From an uncultured Bacteroidota bacterium (GTDB lineage: Bacteria; Bacteroidota; Bacteroidia; Flavobacteriales; Flavobacteriaceae): a DNA stretch of 64,000 nt. This document shows, in pieces, positions 49,194 to 60,830 of the stretch. The position numbers and the translations under genes are program-made. The stretch's first letter is position 1, and every line of letters starts with the position of its first letter. The notes below the pieces were generated by a model that worked only from the letters and a program-made list of their open reading frames with translations, searched no databases and was not told the origin of the DNA. The stretch is taken from the NCBI GenBank assembly GCA_902593165.1, contig CACJHI010000004.1, positions 1-64,000 on the forward strand. The letters run 5' to 3'.

Positions 49194-52100
49194 ATTAAGA
49201 ATTCAAAAAAAATATTTTTCATCATTTCTGGATTATTACTAATTGTATTATCCACATTTTTTTTGATTTTTAATACTACATCATTTCAAGATTACATTAG
49301 GAAAAATATAATATCATATGTAAATCTTAATACAGACAATACTATTGAAATTTCAGATTCTAAATTTAATTTAAAAGGTGATCTTGTAATTTCTGGGATC
49401 ATACTTTCTGATAAGAATTCTGACACTCTAGTTCAACTAGAATCGTTAAGCACAAAGTATATCCCTTTAATATCAAATCTTCAATATGATAGTTCTCTAA
49501 ATATTAATGGTTTAAAACTCTTTATAAACCAAGAGGAAAAAGAATTAGAAGAAGGTTATAATATGAATAATATTAATGAGGTATTTGATAATATTTTCTT
49601 TAATAATTTAAATATAACTAACTCTCATGTGATATTCGTTAATGATACAATTCAAAATCAAATAAGTATATACAACTCTTCTATAGGAGAGATTAATAAG
49701 AATATAGATGGAGTGGAGTTTAATATAGAAGGTCTTAGTGGGTCTTACAACAATTTATCCATAGATGACTTTTATTCATCAGTAAATCTGAATAAGTCTA
49801 GTATTACTTTAAATAATTTACATTTAAATAATAAAGAGAGTTTCTTAAAGGGAAATATTACGGTCAACTTGGATGACGGTCTTAAATTAAAAAATATTAG
49901 TAATTCAAGTATAAATTTTAATATTAACCCAATCTTATTTGAATCATTTCAAAGTAATTTTAATATAAATGATAATATATCAGGAGAACTACAATTTTAT
50001 GGAACAAGAGAAGAATTAACTATTAACAGTCTATCATTGTCTAGCGAATTATTTGAGTTTAATGCTGAGGTCAATATTCTGGATGTCTTATCTGAAGACA
50101 TTGAAATTAACACCTTAATAAATGACCTAGACATAAATGAAGAATATCTGTCATATAAATATAAGATTAATGAAAAATTTAATTTACCATTCTTAAAAGG
50201 AGATCTAAATATTAATAATAAAAATTTAACTATTAATTTAAGCGAGAAAGAGAGTTCAGAAACTAAACTTAATCTTAACGGTGCCGTTAGTCTTTATGAT
50301 AGCTTTAATTATCAAATAGATATAAGTTCTAAGCTAGGAGAGAATGATGAAATATTAGAAATTTTAGATCTTAGTTATATAGATTTAAATACTTCAATTA
50401 AAGGCTCCGAGGAATTAAATCACATTATCTCCAATGTTAATTTAACTAAAAACAATAATGAATTTAACTTAAATACTGATTCATACATACAAAATAATTT
50501 TTTAGAAGGAAGAATAGGAATATACTCAGATAATATAAATATTGAGTCCAGTCTTTCAGGCAATATCTTAAAAAAAACATTTGAAGTCGACAGTAGAACT
50601 GATATAAGGGGAGAAGAAATGTCTGGTAATATTGAATTTTCTACTCAATCAAATCTCAAAATTAACTTGATAAATCCAAACAATATAATTTCATTTTTGA
50701 AATTAGATCAACTATATTTTAAAAACTCCAATGATGAGCTTAAGCTTGAAAATTTATCTGAACTTAATAAAATCCTTAATACAGAGATTATAAATCAAGA
50801 AAGTGAATTTGATTTTGAAATATCATTGAGTGAAGGTTTATTTCAAATAGACTCTTTTCTTGGTGAAAGGTTTAAAATAAATGGTTATTATAGAGATAGT
50901 GATGATTTAAATTTTGATATAAAAATTTCTAATGTATTAGTCAATAACTTCTTTGACATAAATAAAAATCCAATTTCTGGCAATATTAACTCAGATATAA
51001 ATATCAATAGAAGTATAGAGAATAGAACATTTAGACTAGACTCTAATCTTTCTAATCTTCAAATTAAAGATTATGATCTTGGAGAATTAAGTATAAATAT
51101 ATTTGGTAACACCGACTATAATTCCTATGCGGTTAATATTGACTTGTCTAAAGAAGAATTAACCTCTGTTAAAGGAGAAGGATCTATAATAGTAACTGAT
51201 GAAGATCCAAACATTGATATTGACATTCTTATTCAAGACCTAGATATTTCATTTATTGAAAAGGTAGGCTCAAATACAATGTCAAATATATCAAGTACTA
51301 TTTCAGGTGAGGTTAACATCTGGGGGCAATCAAATAGTATTCAACACAATGGTAAATTATTCCTTAATGGAACTAAGTTTACAATTCCCTATTTAAATAT
51401 TGAATATCTCCTGTCTGAAAACTCAGAAATCGATTTATATAATCAAAATTTTGAGTTTAATAATGTTAGTATTAGAACAGAATCTAATAATCTTCCAACA
51501 TCACTAGTTGGTAAAATTACACACCAGGATTATAAAAACTGGAATTTAGATCTCGACTTTCAATCAGAAAGACTTTATATACTTAACAAAGAATACGATG
51601 AGACTGAAGGCTTTTACGGAAGAGCTTACATGGGAGGGGATATAAAAATAAACGGTCCAACTAATCAAGTCTCAATTAATATAGACGGCGTTACCAAATC
51701 TGGGACAAGTATTACAATTCCTCAGTCAAATAATTATACAATTGATGATTTCTCTTTTATCACTTTTACAGATCTAAATTCTTATTCTCAGAAGTCTTTA
51801 GACTCAGAAAGCATTTCTGATAATATAAGCAAGACACTTGACTTAAATATGAACCTACAAATTAATGAAAATGCTGAAGTTGAAATTACAATTGATCAAG
51901 AAACTGGAAGCTATATAAGCGGAAAGGGTAATGGTGATCTTTTAATGGAAATTGATTCTGATGGGAAGTTTAATATCTATGGAGATTATACTACTAATGA
52001 GGGTATATATAATTTTAGAAATCTAGCCTTGATTGATAAAAAATTTCAATTAAAGAAAGGTGGGACAATTACCTGGGATGGAGATCCACTTTCAGCCCAA

Positions 52101-52811
52101 ATGAATATTCAGGCAACATATGAAGTGCCTGGTGGAGCAAATCCTGCTCTTCTCCTTGATAACCCAAACTTTAATAAAAAAATTCCAACAGATGTTGATA
52201 TAAAATTAACCGGCGAGCTGACTAAACCTGATAGCCCAGATTTCGAAATATTCTTCCCAAATACGAGTAGTACAGTTACGTCTGAGATTAATTATAAACT
52301 AAATGATCCAGAAGTAAGGCAGCTTCAGGCTATTTCATTATTGACTCAAGGTATTTTTATAAATGAAGTTAGTGTATCAATAGAGGGAGTAACTAACAAT
52401 ATATATGAAAAGGTTTCTGAAGTTTTTAGCGATATACTTGGCGGAAGTCAGGGACCACTAGAGGTGGGTTTAAATTATCTTCAGGGAGATAAGAGTGAAA
52501 TACTTGATATTAAGACTGAGGATAGATTTGGTGTAACACTATCAACAAAAATAAGTGATAAAATTTTATTTAATGGAAAAATTGGTGTTCCAATAGGAGG
52601 AATAGAAGAGACACTAATTATTGGGGATGTTCAAGTTGACTTTATCTTAAATGAAGACGGAAGTTTAAGAGCAAAAGTCTTTAATAAAGAAAATGAATTT
52701 AGATATATTGGAGATGAGCTAGGTTATACTCAAGGAATAGGTTTGTCCTATCAGGTAGACTTTCAAACTTTTAGGAGTTTATTATCAAAAATTATTGCTA
52801 ATAATAATTAA
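49194..52811 (+). CDS. TamB/DUF490-type translocation and assembly module protein; 5' extension from ATT 49194 restores a signal anchor
   Basis: ORF track begins at TTG 49263. Same frame upstream reads (ATT)KNSKKIFFIISGLLLIVLSTFFLIFNTTSFQDYI; C-terminal DUF490 GTITWDGDPLSAQMNIQATYEVPGGANPALLL. Confidence 0.85.
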   Translation: MKNSKKIFFIISGLLLIVLSTFFLIFNTTSFQDYIRKNIISYVNLNTDNTIEISDSKFNLKGDLVISGIILSDKNSDTLVQLESLSTKYIPLISNLQYDSSLNINGLKLFINQEEKELEEGYNMNNINEVFDNIFFNNLNITNSHVIFVNDTIQNQISIYNSSIGEINKNIDGVEFNIEGLSGSYNNLSIDDFYSSVNLNKSSITLNNLHLNNKESFLKGNITVNLDDGLKLKNISNSSINFNINPILFESFQSNFNINDNISGELQFYGTREELTINSLSLSSELFEFNAEVNILDVLSEDIEINTLINDLDINEEYLSYKYKINEKFNLPFLKGDLNINNKNLTINLSEKESSETKLNLNGAVSLYDSFNYQIDISSKLGENDEILEILDLSYIDLNTSIKGSEELNHIISNVNLTKNNNEFNLNTDSYIQNNFLEGRIGIYSDNINIESSLSGNILKKTFEVDSRTDIRGEEMSGNIEFSTQSNLKINLINPNNIISFLKLDQLYFKNSNDELKLENLSELNKILNTEIINQESEFDFEISLSEGLFQIDSFLGERFKINGYYRDSDDLNFDIKISNVLVNNFFDINKNPISGNINSDININRSIENRTFRLDSNLSNLQIKDYDLGELSINIFGNTDYNSYAVNIDLSKEELTSVKGEGSIIVTDEDPNIDIDILIQDLDISFIEKVGSNTMSNISSTISGEVNIWGQSNSIQHNGKLFLNGTKFTIPYLNIEYLLSENSEIDLYNQNFEFNNVSIRTESNNLPTSLVGKITHQDYKNWNLDLDFQSERLYILNKEYDETEGFYGRAYMGGDIKINGPTNQVSINIDGVTKSGTSITIPQSNNYTIDDFSFITFTDLNSYSQKSLDSESISDNISKTLDLNMNLQINENAEVEITIDQETGSYISGKGNGDLLMEIDSDGKFNIYGDYTTNEGIYNFRNLALIDKKFQLKKGGTITWDGDPLSAQMNIQATYEVPGGANPALLLDNPNFNKKIPTDVDIKLTGELTKPDSPDFEIFFPNTSSTVTSEINYKLNDPEVRQLQAISLLTQGIFINEVSVSIEGVTNNIYEKVSEVFSDILGGSQGPLEVGLNYLQGDKSEILDIKTEDRFGVTLSTKISDKILFNGKIGVPIGGIEETLIIGDVQVDFILNEDGSLRAKVFNKENEFRYIGDELGYTQGIGLSYQVDFQTFRSLLSKIIANNN

Positions 52812-52851
52812 CAATTTGTCTTTATTGTTGAATATCCTAAATTTTTATATT

Positions 52852-52859
52852 TAAATTTG
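52852..52859 (+). promoter_or_regulatory. Candidate -7 element TAAATTTG for pfkA
   Basis: TAnnTTTG consensus with a TTG at 52828-52830, 21 nt spacer. Confidence 0.55.
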
Positions 52860-52868
52860 TCCAACTTA

Positions 52869-53858
52869 ATGATGGCCGAAAAACTCAAAAAAATTGCTGT
52901 TCTTACATCAGGAGGTGATGCTCCTGGAATGAATGCTGCTGTTAGAGCAGTTGTAAGATCAGCTGTCTATAATAATATAGAGTGTTATGGTGTTTACAAG
53001 GGCTTTGAAGGTTTAATCTCAGATGATCTTGTAAAACTTAATGCTAGAGGAGTTAATAATATAGTTAACAAAGGAGGTACAATTCTTAAATCTGCAAGAT
53101 GCTTAGAATTTAGAACTAAAGAGGGAAGGTTAAAGGCTAAGAATACATTAGATAAATATAACATAGATTCACTTGTTGTTATTGGTGGGAATGGCTCGCT
53201 AACGGGTGCTCTTCTGCTTGAGGAGGAGCATGGAATAAAAACTATTGGTATTCCTGGAACAATCGATAATGATTTAGTTGGCACAAGATGTACACTAGGG
53301 TTTGATACAGCATTGAATACTGCAGTAAATGCAATTGATAAAATTAGAGATACTGCAAGTTCACATAATAGGCTATTCTTTATTGAGGTAATGGGTAAAG
53401 GGTCAGGACATATTGCTCTTAATGCTGGGATTGGTGCAGGTGCTGAAGAAGTTTTAATACCTGAACAAGGAATGGGACTAGATAGGTTACTAGATTCCCT
53501 TAAAAAGAGCGAAAAATCTGGTAAATCTTCAAGTATAATTGTAGTTTCTGAAGGTGAAAAGATAGGTGATAACGTATTTAGTTTTTCATCACACATAGAA
53601 AAAAATCTTCCCCATTATGAGATTAGAGTATCAATCCTGGGTCATATCCAAAGAGGAGGGTCTCCAAGTAGTTTTGATAGAGTCTTAGCCTCAAGGATGG
53701 GTGTTCATGCTGTCGATTGTCTTATCTCAAATAAAAGTAAAGTTATGGTTGGAATAATAGATGATAAAATGGTAACTGTACCTATTGAGGAAGCTATAAA
53801 AGGTGGTCAACAATTAGACAAAGACTTAGTTAGAGTCTGTGATATAATTTCAATTTAA
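52869..53858 (+). CDS. pfkA: ATP-dependent 6-phosphofructokinase (start moved from TTG 52857 to ATG 52869/52872)
   Basis: IAVLTSGGDAPGMNAAVRAVVR, IGIPGTIDNDLVGT, FIEVMGKGSGHIAL, ILGHIQRGGSPS. Confidence 0.96.
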   Translation: MMAEKLKKIAVLTSGGDAPGMNAAVRAVVRSAVYNNIECYGVYKGFEGLISDDLVKLNARGVNNIVNKGGTILKSARCLEFRTKEGRLKAKNTLDKYNIDSLVVIGGNGSLTGALLLEEEHGIKTIGIPGTIDNDLVGTRCTLGFDTALNTAVNAIDKIRDTASSHNRLFFIEVMGKGSGHIALNAGIGAGAEEVLIPEQGMGLDRLLDSLKKSEKSGKSSSIIVVSEGEKIGDNVFSFSSHIEKNLPHYEIRVSILGHIQRGGSPSSFDRVLASRMGVHAVDCLISNKSKVMVGIIDDKMVTVPIEEAIKGGQQLDKDLVRVCDIISI

Positions 53859-53866
53859 TTTTTTAA

Positions 53867-54877
<1,011 letters not shown>

Positions 54878-54883
54878 TAAACA

Positions 54884-55741
54884 ATGATACTAGTTGTTGA
54901 TAGTGGTTCTACAAAGACAGATTGGATAGCCCTAAACGATAAAGGTGAAGAAATATTTTCGACTCAAACTTTAGGTTTAAATCCTCAAATGCTCTCTAAT
55001 GAGATATTAAACGAGAGAATTAAAAATAATTTTGATATCTACAAGAACAGAAAATCTGTTAATAAGCTTTTCTTTTATGGAGCTGGATGTGGAGTTGATT
55101 CAACCCAAGAAAGAATTTTAAAAGTCTTTAAATCAATTTTTATCAATAGTGAATTTGATATAAAAGAAGACACATATGCAGCTGTTTATTCTGCTGTAGA
55201 TATTGGAACTCCGTCAATTGTTAATATTATTGGGACTGGATCAAACTGCTCATACTATGATGGAAAAGATGTTATTCAGAGAGTTCAATCACTAGGTTAT
55301 GTTCTTATGGATTATGCAAGTGGAAATTACTACGGTAAATATTTAATAAGAGCATATTACTTTAATAAAATGCCTAAGTATTTAAGAGAAGAGTTTTCAA
55401 AAAATTATGATTTATCTCCAAATACTATCAAAAATAAACTCTACAGAGAAGAGAATCCAAATACATATTTAGCTGGATTTGCAAAGTTTTTAATTGATAA
55501 TAAGTCTAATGAATATTTCAAAGAAATTATTTTTAAGGGATTAGAAAGATTTATTGACTATCAAATACTCCAATATGATGACTTTAGTAAAGTTGATATT
55601 CATTATGTGGGTTCAATTGCATATTATCTAAAAGATGAAATTACTAGAATTGGAAAAAAGTATAATTTAAAAACAGGAAGATTTATCCAAAGGCCTATTA
55701 CTGGTCTTGTTGACTATCACAAAAGAAATATATTAAGTTAA
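54884..55741 (+). CDS. BadF/BadG-type N-acetylglucosamine kinase-like ATPase
   Basis: ILVVDSGSTKTDWIAL, NIIGTGSNCSYYDG, SLGYVLMDYASGNYYGKYL. Confidence 0.88.
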   Translation: MILVVDSGSTKTDWIALNDKGEEIFSTQTLGLNPQMLSNEILNERIKNNFDIYKNRKSVNKLFFYGAGCGVDSTQERILKVFKSIFINSEFDIKEDTYAAVYSAVDIGTPSIVNIIGTGSNCSYYDGKDVIQRVQSLGYVLMDYASGNYYGKYLIRAYYFNKMPKYLREEFSKNYDLSPNTIKNKLYREENPNTYLAGFAKFLIDNKSNEYFKEIIFKGLERFIDYQILQYDDFSKVDIHYVGSIAYYLKDEITRIGKKYNLKTGRFIQRPITGLVDYHKRNILS

Positions 55742-56122
55742 CTACAGAATAGCTATCATAGATATTTCAACATTTACACTCATAGGTAATGTTTTAACAG
55801 CTATAGTCTCTCTTGCAGGTTCTTCTCCTTCTATAATATATTTTCCATAAATATCATTTACTTTTTTAAATAGATTCATATCCGAGAGAAAAATAGATGT
55901 TTTTACAACGTTTCCAAAATCCATATTAGCTTCTTTTAATATATGTTTTAAATTTATCATCACTTGATTGGTTTCATCTTCAATAGAATTATTATTGAGT
56001 TTCATTGAATTAGGTTCAAGAGCTATTTGTCCTGATATAAATAGCATATTATCTTTAAGAATAGCCTGGTTATATGGTCCAATTGGTGCTGGTGATTTAG
56101 GTGTATTTATTATTTTTTTCAT
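55742..56122 (-). CDS. ridA: RidA family reactive intermediate deaminase
   Basis: NTPKSPAPIGPYNQAILKDNMLFISGQIAL, EEPARETIAVKTLPMSVNVEISMIAI. Confidence 0.95.
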   Translation of the reverse strand: MKKIINTPKSPAPIGPYNQAILKDNMLFISGQIALEPNSMKLNNNSIEDETNQVMINLKHILKEANMDFGNVVKTSIFLSDMNLFKKVNDIYGKYIIEGEEPARETIAVKTLPMSVNVEISMIAIL

Positions 56123-56125
56123 AAT

Positions 56126-58726
56126 CTATAATGATCTGTCTGGTTCAGATCTTTTTTCATATTTAAGGTCACTCAACAGTCCAGATTTAATACCAATAAA
56201 GAAGTTCCATGATGCTCTTTCAGAAAATGGTACCCATGAGAAGTCTAATTTCCAACTGTCAAGATCCCTGTCAAACCTAATCTGTGTATAGGTAAAACCT
56301 TTTTGTTTGAAATCATATCCAGATGAAATACCGACTGTCCATTTTGGTGTAAGTGAAAGGTTAGAGGATATCATTAATGAGTTAGTTGAAAAATCATTTT
56401 GACCTCTTGAGTTGTTATAAGTTAAAGAATAAGCAAGATTAAGAGACCATGGCATTTTATATATATAATTAGTTAGGTCAATTTCTTCTTCTTCTTCTTC
56501 TTCTTCTTCCATGTTCTGCCTAGAATCAGAAAAATTTTGTGACACACCAAATAAGTCATCGTTTCTACCTCCTCCAGAAGTGTTCTCATCAATTTGATCT
56601 TGAGTTTGCCCTCTTTTGAAAGTGTCATTATTAATTGAATATTGAGTTGAAATATTTGCACTTGTCAATCTTAAGAGTCCACCTCCATTCTTTGAATTAA
56701 ATACATTAATTCTATTGTTATTTTCATCTAGTGCATAAGGATCAAATGTTGCACCTGTATTAACCGTAAAAGCTGTTGCCAAATCAAAACTTCCAGTTAC
56801 TCTAATTGGAGATAGATTAAATTCTTCAGCGGCTAAATTATAACTTGTAGAAATATTTAAGTTTTTAAAAATATCAATCTTTCTGAGTTCAGTTTCTGTT
56901 GAGTCCTTAGGTTTAACTTTTGCCTCAATTACATTTTTAATACTTAGCCCAATACTACTTGAATAGTTTCGTCCAGGGGCGTTATATAAGCCACCTTGGA
57001 ATCTTGTGTACTCTGCTGTATTTCCATTTGCATCTATAATATATGTATCATAATATTCTTCAAAACTTGGATTATTTGAGTAGGATATACTTGGGGAGAT
57101 TGTATGTCTAATTGATTGCACTTTATTTTTAGGTTTAAAATTTATAATTCCATAAACTTTTGTTGTAATACTTGCATTATAATTATAAACTCCAAATCGA
57201 TCAAAGCCACCTATTGTATCTTTAACTGCACCAACACCTTCATTAAAATCTTTGTACTTGATTGTCTTTCCTGTCCATGTTTCACTATACTGCCCACCAA
57301 CACTAACGCTAAAGTGTTTAAACATTTTAAAATTAGTTTGGAACGGAATATTGTGTTGAACTGCAGATTTAGCATTGTCAAACATCCCTTTCTTTAATAA
57401 AAGATCATCAGCAAAAATTGCCCTGTTTTCAGCCTTCGAGGAGTATTGAATATTTATATTTTGAAAAAATCCTTTTTTTGACCTCCCCTTTTTTTCAAAT
57501 GGATAGAATCTATTAGAACTAACAGTTAGAGTTGGAAGTGTAAGATTTACTTCTTGTGATTGAGTATTCTGAGACATATTAGCTGTCAATGATACTCTTA
57601 CTCCAGCAGAACCAGGAAAAGATTTAGAATAGGAAACAGATGAACTCAAATTATTATTTAAAAAATTAGCAGTATTAAGTTGATTCACAGACTGTCTAAA
57701 ATAATCACTACTTCCAAAGTTTACAGATGCAGAAAAAGATGAATTAGGAGATGACTTAGGATCTTTTGTATGACTCCATCTAACATTATACACAGTCGAT
57801 TTTCCATAGCCCGGAAGACCACGCTCACCACTAATTAAATTCTCATATCTAATTGTAAAGTTTCCACTCGATCTGTATCTTTTTTTATATTGGGAACTAA
57901 CATTTAAACCATAACTACCATTAGTGTAATAGTCTCCGAGAACTGTTAAATCAAAAAATTCAGATAATGGTAAATAATACCCTCCATTTTGAAGTGAGTA
58001 ACCTCTTTGATTGCTCTCATTTACATTTGGTATTATAAAACCTGAGTCTTTTGTTTGTTGTGATGGGAAATATGCAAATGGAAGTCCAATTGGAGTAGGA
58101 ACATTTTTAACAAATAAATTTGTAAAACCAGTGATAATATTTCCACCTGGAACGAGTTTTCCTTTTCGGATTTTAAAAAAATAATCAGCTTCTTCAGTGT
58201 CATCACCAATTAAGTTACCACCCGTTGTGACTTTGCCATCTTTTAGATAATAGACTGAGTCATTTTGTTTTTTTGTTAGGCTTGATAGAATATTCATTCC
58301 ATTTTCCTCAGATTTCGAATTCCATATTAAAGCTTTCTGATTATCAAAATTATATTTAATTGAATCTGGGTTAACTACGTTTCCACCTTGAGTAAAGGTA
58401 GGGTATTGACTAAGATTACCTTTAGAATCAGCAATTCTTCCTGCATTTACAATATTCTCCTTATAATCTAATACAATAAGGCCAGATGTAAGCTCAATGT
58501 CTCCGTACACAATCTTAGCATTGTTATAAAGAGTTATTTTATTATTCTTTTGATCTATTATAATAGAATCTGAAGCATCATATTTGACATTATCAAGAAG
58601 AACTGATTTAGTTTCTTTGTTTTCTAATGAAATTGAGTCTTGGGCAGTCACACCTGCCTGAGAGTAAAGGAGGTTTAATCCTGAAAAAAATAAAACTATA
58701 TAAAGAATAAAATATTTTTTTTTCAA
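56126..58726 (-). CDS. lptD: Putative LPS-assembly protein LptD (OstA-like)
   Basis: Signal peptide; YDASDSIIIDQKNNKITLYNNAKIVYGDIELTSGLIVLDY OstA-like N-domain; LPFAYFPSQQTKDSGFIIPNVNESNQRGYSLQNGGYYLPLSEFFDLTVLGDYYTNGSYGLNVSSQYKKRYR. Confidence 0.88.
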   Translation of the reverse strand: MKKKYFILYIVLFFSGLNLLYSQAGVTAQDSISLENKETKSVLLDNVKYDASDSIIIDQKNNKITLYNNAKIVYGDIELTSGLIVLDYKENIVNAGRIADSKGNLSQYPTFTQGGNVVNPDSIKYNFDNQKALIWNSKSEENGMNILSSLTKKQNDSVYYLKDGKVTTGGNLIGDDTEEADYFFKIRKGKLVPGGNIITGFTNLFVKNVPTPIGLPFAYFPSQQTKDSGFIIPNVNESNQRGYSLQNGGYYLPLSEFFDLTVLGDYYTNGSYGLNVSSQYKKRYRSSGNFTIRYENLISGERGLPGYGKSTVYNVRWSHTKDPKSSPNSSFSASVNFGSSDYFRQSVNQLNTANFLNNNLSSSVSYSKSFPGSAGVRVSLTANMSQNTQSQEVNLTLPTLTVSSNRFYPFEKKGRSKKGFFQNINIQYSSKAENRAIFADDLLLKKGMFDNAKSAVQHNIPFQTNFKMFKHFSVSVGGQYSETWTGKTIKYKDFNEGVGAVKDTIGGFDRFGVYNYNASITTKVYGIINFKPKNKVQSIRHTISPSISYSNNPSFEEYYDTYIIDANGNTAEYTRFQGGLYNAPGRNYSSSIGLSIKNVIEAKVKPKDSTETELRKIDIFKNLNISTSYNLAAEEFNLSPIRVTGSFDLATAFTVNTGATFDPYALDENNNRINVFNSKNGGGLLRLTSANISTQYSINNDTFKRGQTQDQIDENTSGGGRNDDLFGVSQNFSDSRQNMEEEEEEEEEIDLTNYIYKMPWSLNLAYSLTYNNSRGQNDFSTNSLMISSNLSLTPKWTVGISSGYDFKQKGFTYTQIRFDRDLDSWKLDFSWVPFSERASWNFFIGIKSGLLSDLKYEKRSEPDRSL
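56483..56509 (-). repeat. Triplet microsatellite (GAA)9 encoding poly-Glu in lptD
   Basis: Plus strand (TTC)9; translated as MEEEEEEEEEID. Confidence 0.95.
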
Positions 58727-58804
58727 GATTTAAAATTGAGTTATCAACAAGGTACTTAACTTATTCAAAATTAATCATAATTTTAATTATATCTATTTAT
58801 AAGT

Positions 58805-59851
58805 ATGATTTCACATAGGTTATTTATTGTAGTTCTACTTCAATTCTCTTTATTCAATCTTCAAAGTCAAGAATTTGAAAATCCTAGTGATACATTTACA
58901 GTTGTAATTGATCCTGGTCATGGTGGAAAAGATCCAGGAGCAGTAAGTAATGGTTTTTACGAAAAAATCATTGCATTAGCAACTTCTCTTAAACTAGGAA
59001 AAAAACTTCAAGAAAATGGAATAAATGTTATATATACTAGAGATAGGGACCAATTTGTAAATCTCCTTGAAAGAGCAAATATTGCAAATAAATCAGATGC
59101 CCAGCTTTTTCTATCAATCCATTGTAACGCTCATAACTCACAGGCTTATGGTGCCGAGACTTTTGTCCTTGGACTTCATGCAAATCAAAGAAACTTTGAG
59201 GTTGCAAAAAAAGAAAACTCTGTAATTTTTTATGAAGAGGATTATGAAAACACATATGCTGGTTTTGATCCAAATAATCCTGAATCTGTTATTGGTCTTA
59301 CTTTAATGCAAGAGGAATATTTAGATCAAAGTATAACAGCTGCTTCTTATATTCAAAATGGGTTTGTTAATACATTAAATAGGAAGAATAGAAATATCAA
59401 ACAGGCTGGATTTATTGTATTAAAATATACTTATATGCCAAGTGTCTTAATTGAACTAGGTTTCTTGTCAAACAAAAAAGAGGGAGCATACCTGAATTCA
59501 AATAAAGGACAGTCAGAAATGGCAAACGCTATCTCAAATGCTGTAATTAAATACAGAAATGATTTTTTTAATAACCTTTCTAAATCCCTTACCAATAATG
59601 TAAATACTGATATTGTTTATTATAGAGTTCAAATTGCCGCCAGCAATAAACTTTTAGAGTTAAAACCTTACAATTTTAAGGGGCTAAAAAAAGTTGATGT
59701 TGTTAGGGAGGGAGAGATTTATAAATATTTATATGGAAAACATAAAACTTTAGAAGAAGCAAATAAGGCTTTAAGAACTGCAAAGAATTATGGATTCAAT
59801 TCATCTTTTTTAGTAACATATCAAAATAATAAGATTCAAAGACTTAATTGA
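58805..59851 (+). CDS. N-acetylmuramoyl-L-alanine amidase (Amidase_3) with signal peptide
   Basis: TVVIDPGHGGKDPGAVSNGFYEKI, LFLSIHCNAH, PSVLIELGFLSNKKE. Confidence 0.94.
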   Translation: MISHRLFIVVLLQFSLFNLQSQEFENPSDTFTVVIDPGHGGKDPGAVSNGFYEKIIALATSLKLGKKLQENGINVIYTRDRDQFVNLLERANIANKSDAQLFLSIHCNAHNSQAYGAETFVLGLHANQRNFEVAKKENSVIFYEEDYENTYAGFDPNNPESVIGLTLMQEEYLDQSITAASYIQNGFVNTLNRKNRNIKQAGFIVLKYTYMPSVLIELGFLSNKKEGAYLNSNKGQSEMANAISNAVIKYRNDFFNNLSKSLTNNVNTDIVYYRVQIAASNKLLELKPYNFKGLKKVDVVREGEIYKYLYGKHKTLEEANKALRTAKNYGFNSSFLVTYQNNKIQRLN

Positions 59852-59915
59852 GATTACATATAATAATTAACTAACTAAATTATTCTTATTTTTACATTAT
59901 TAAACCTAAACTACC

Positions 59916-60830
59916 TTGAGACTATCTAAAGAAATCAAAGCTGCATTTTTTGTTTTATCAACTATCCTTCTATTTATCTTTGGATTTAATTTTTTAAAAG
60001 GATCATCACTACTAGATAAACAAAAAACTATATATGCTGTCTATGATGAGGTAGATGGTCTATTAGTTGGAGCCAATGTAATGATAAATGGTTTATCTAT
60101 TGGAAACGTAACTGAATTAGACTTTCTTGCCAACTCAACCAAAATACTAGTTACTCTAAAGGTTAAAGATAAATTGAATTTTTCTTCAAAAAGTACAGCC
60201 TCAATATATGAAACTGGAGTTTTAGGTGGACTTGCTATCTCAATAGATCCAATTTTTGAAAGAGAGTCAATTGTAAAGACTGGAGATACACTTAATTCTA
60301 GTGTTAGACCTGGACTAACAGAATTAATAAATAGGCAGATAGAGCCTCTTTCAAGACAGCTGCAGAGTACAATTACAAGTGTTGACTCAATTTTCACTGG
60401 TGCCTCTAATGTCTTAAATAGGCAAACTCAAGAAGAAATTAAAGAGTCTATTAATGTTTTAACATCTGCAATCAAGGCTATAAATAACTCTTCAATTATT
60501 ATTGAAAAAACTTTGACAGATAAGAATACTCAAATTAATAATACCATAGATAATTTTGAAAAGATTAGTTCAAGTCTATCTGAAGTGTCCGATGAATTAA
60601 ATTCTTTTGGATTATCTGACTTGCTTACTAACCTTGAAGTTTCAGTTGATGGCATTAGTTCAATTGTAAATAAGCTAGAATCAGATAATTCTACAATTGG
60701 TAAATTAATCAATGAAGATGAAGTTTACAATAACCTTAATTCATCAATAGAGAGTTTAAACTCTTTAATTATTGATATAAAATCAAATCCAAAAAAATAT
60801 GTTCATTTCTCAGTTTTTGGAAGAAAGTAA
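59916..60830 (+). CDS. MCE/MlaD-family protein (TTG start)
   Basis: N-terminal TM; YAVYDEVDGLLVGANVMINGLSIGNVTELDF MCE domain. Confidence 0.92.
   Translation: MRLSKEIKAAFFVLSTILLFIFGFNFLKGSSLLDKQKTIYAVYDEVDGLLVGANVMINGLSIGNVTELDFLANSTKILVTLKVKDKLNFSSKSTASIYETGVLGGLAISIDPIFERESIVKTGDTLNSSVRPGLTELINRQIEPLSRQLQSTITSVDSIFTGASNVLNRQTQEEIKESINVLTSAIKAINNSSIIIEKTLTDKNTQINNTIDNFEKISSSLSEVSDELNSFGLSDLLTNLEVSVDGISSIVNKLESDNSTIGKLINEDEVYNNLNSSIESLNSLIIDIKSNPKKYVHFSVFGRK

Noticed and set aside
52994-53596. 200-aa antisense ORF across pfkA
   Set aside because: Opposite a clearly conserved pfkA; low-complexity Ser/Pro/Leu-rich translation typical of a mirrored frame; no start context or domain.
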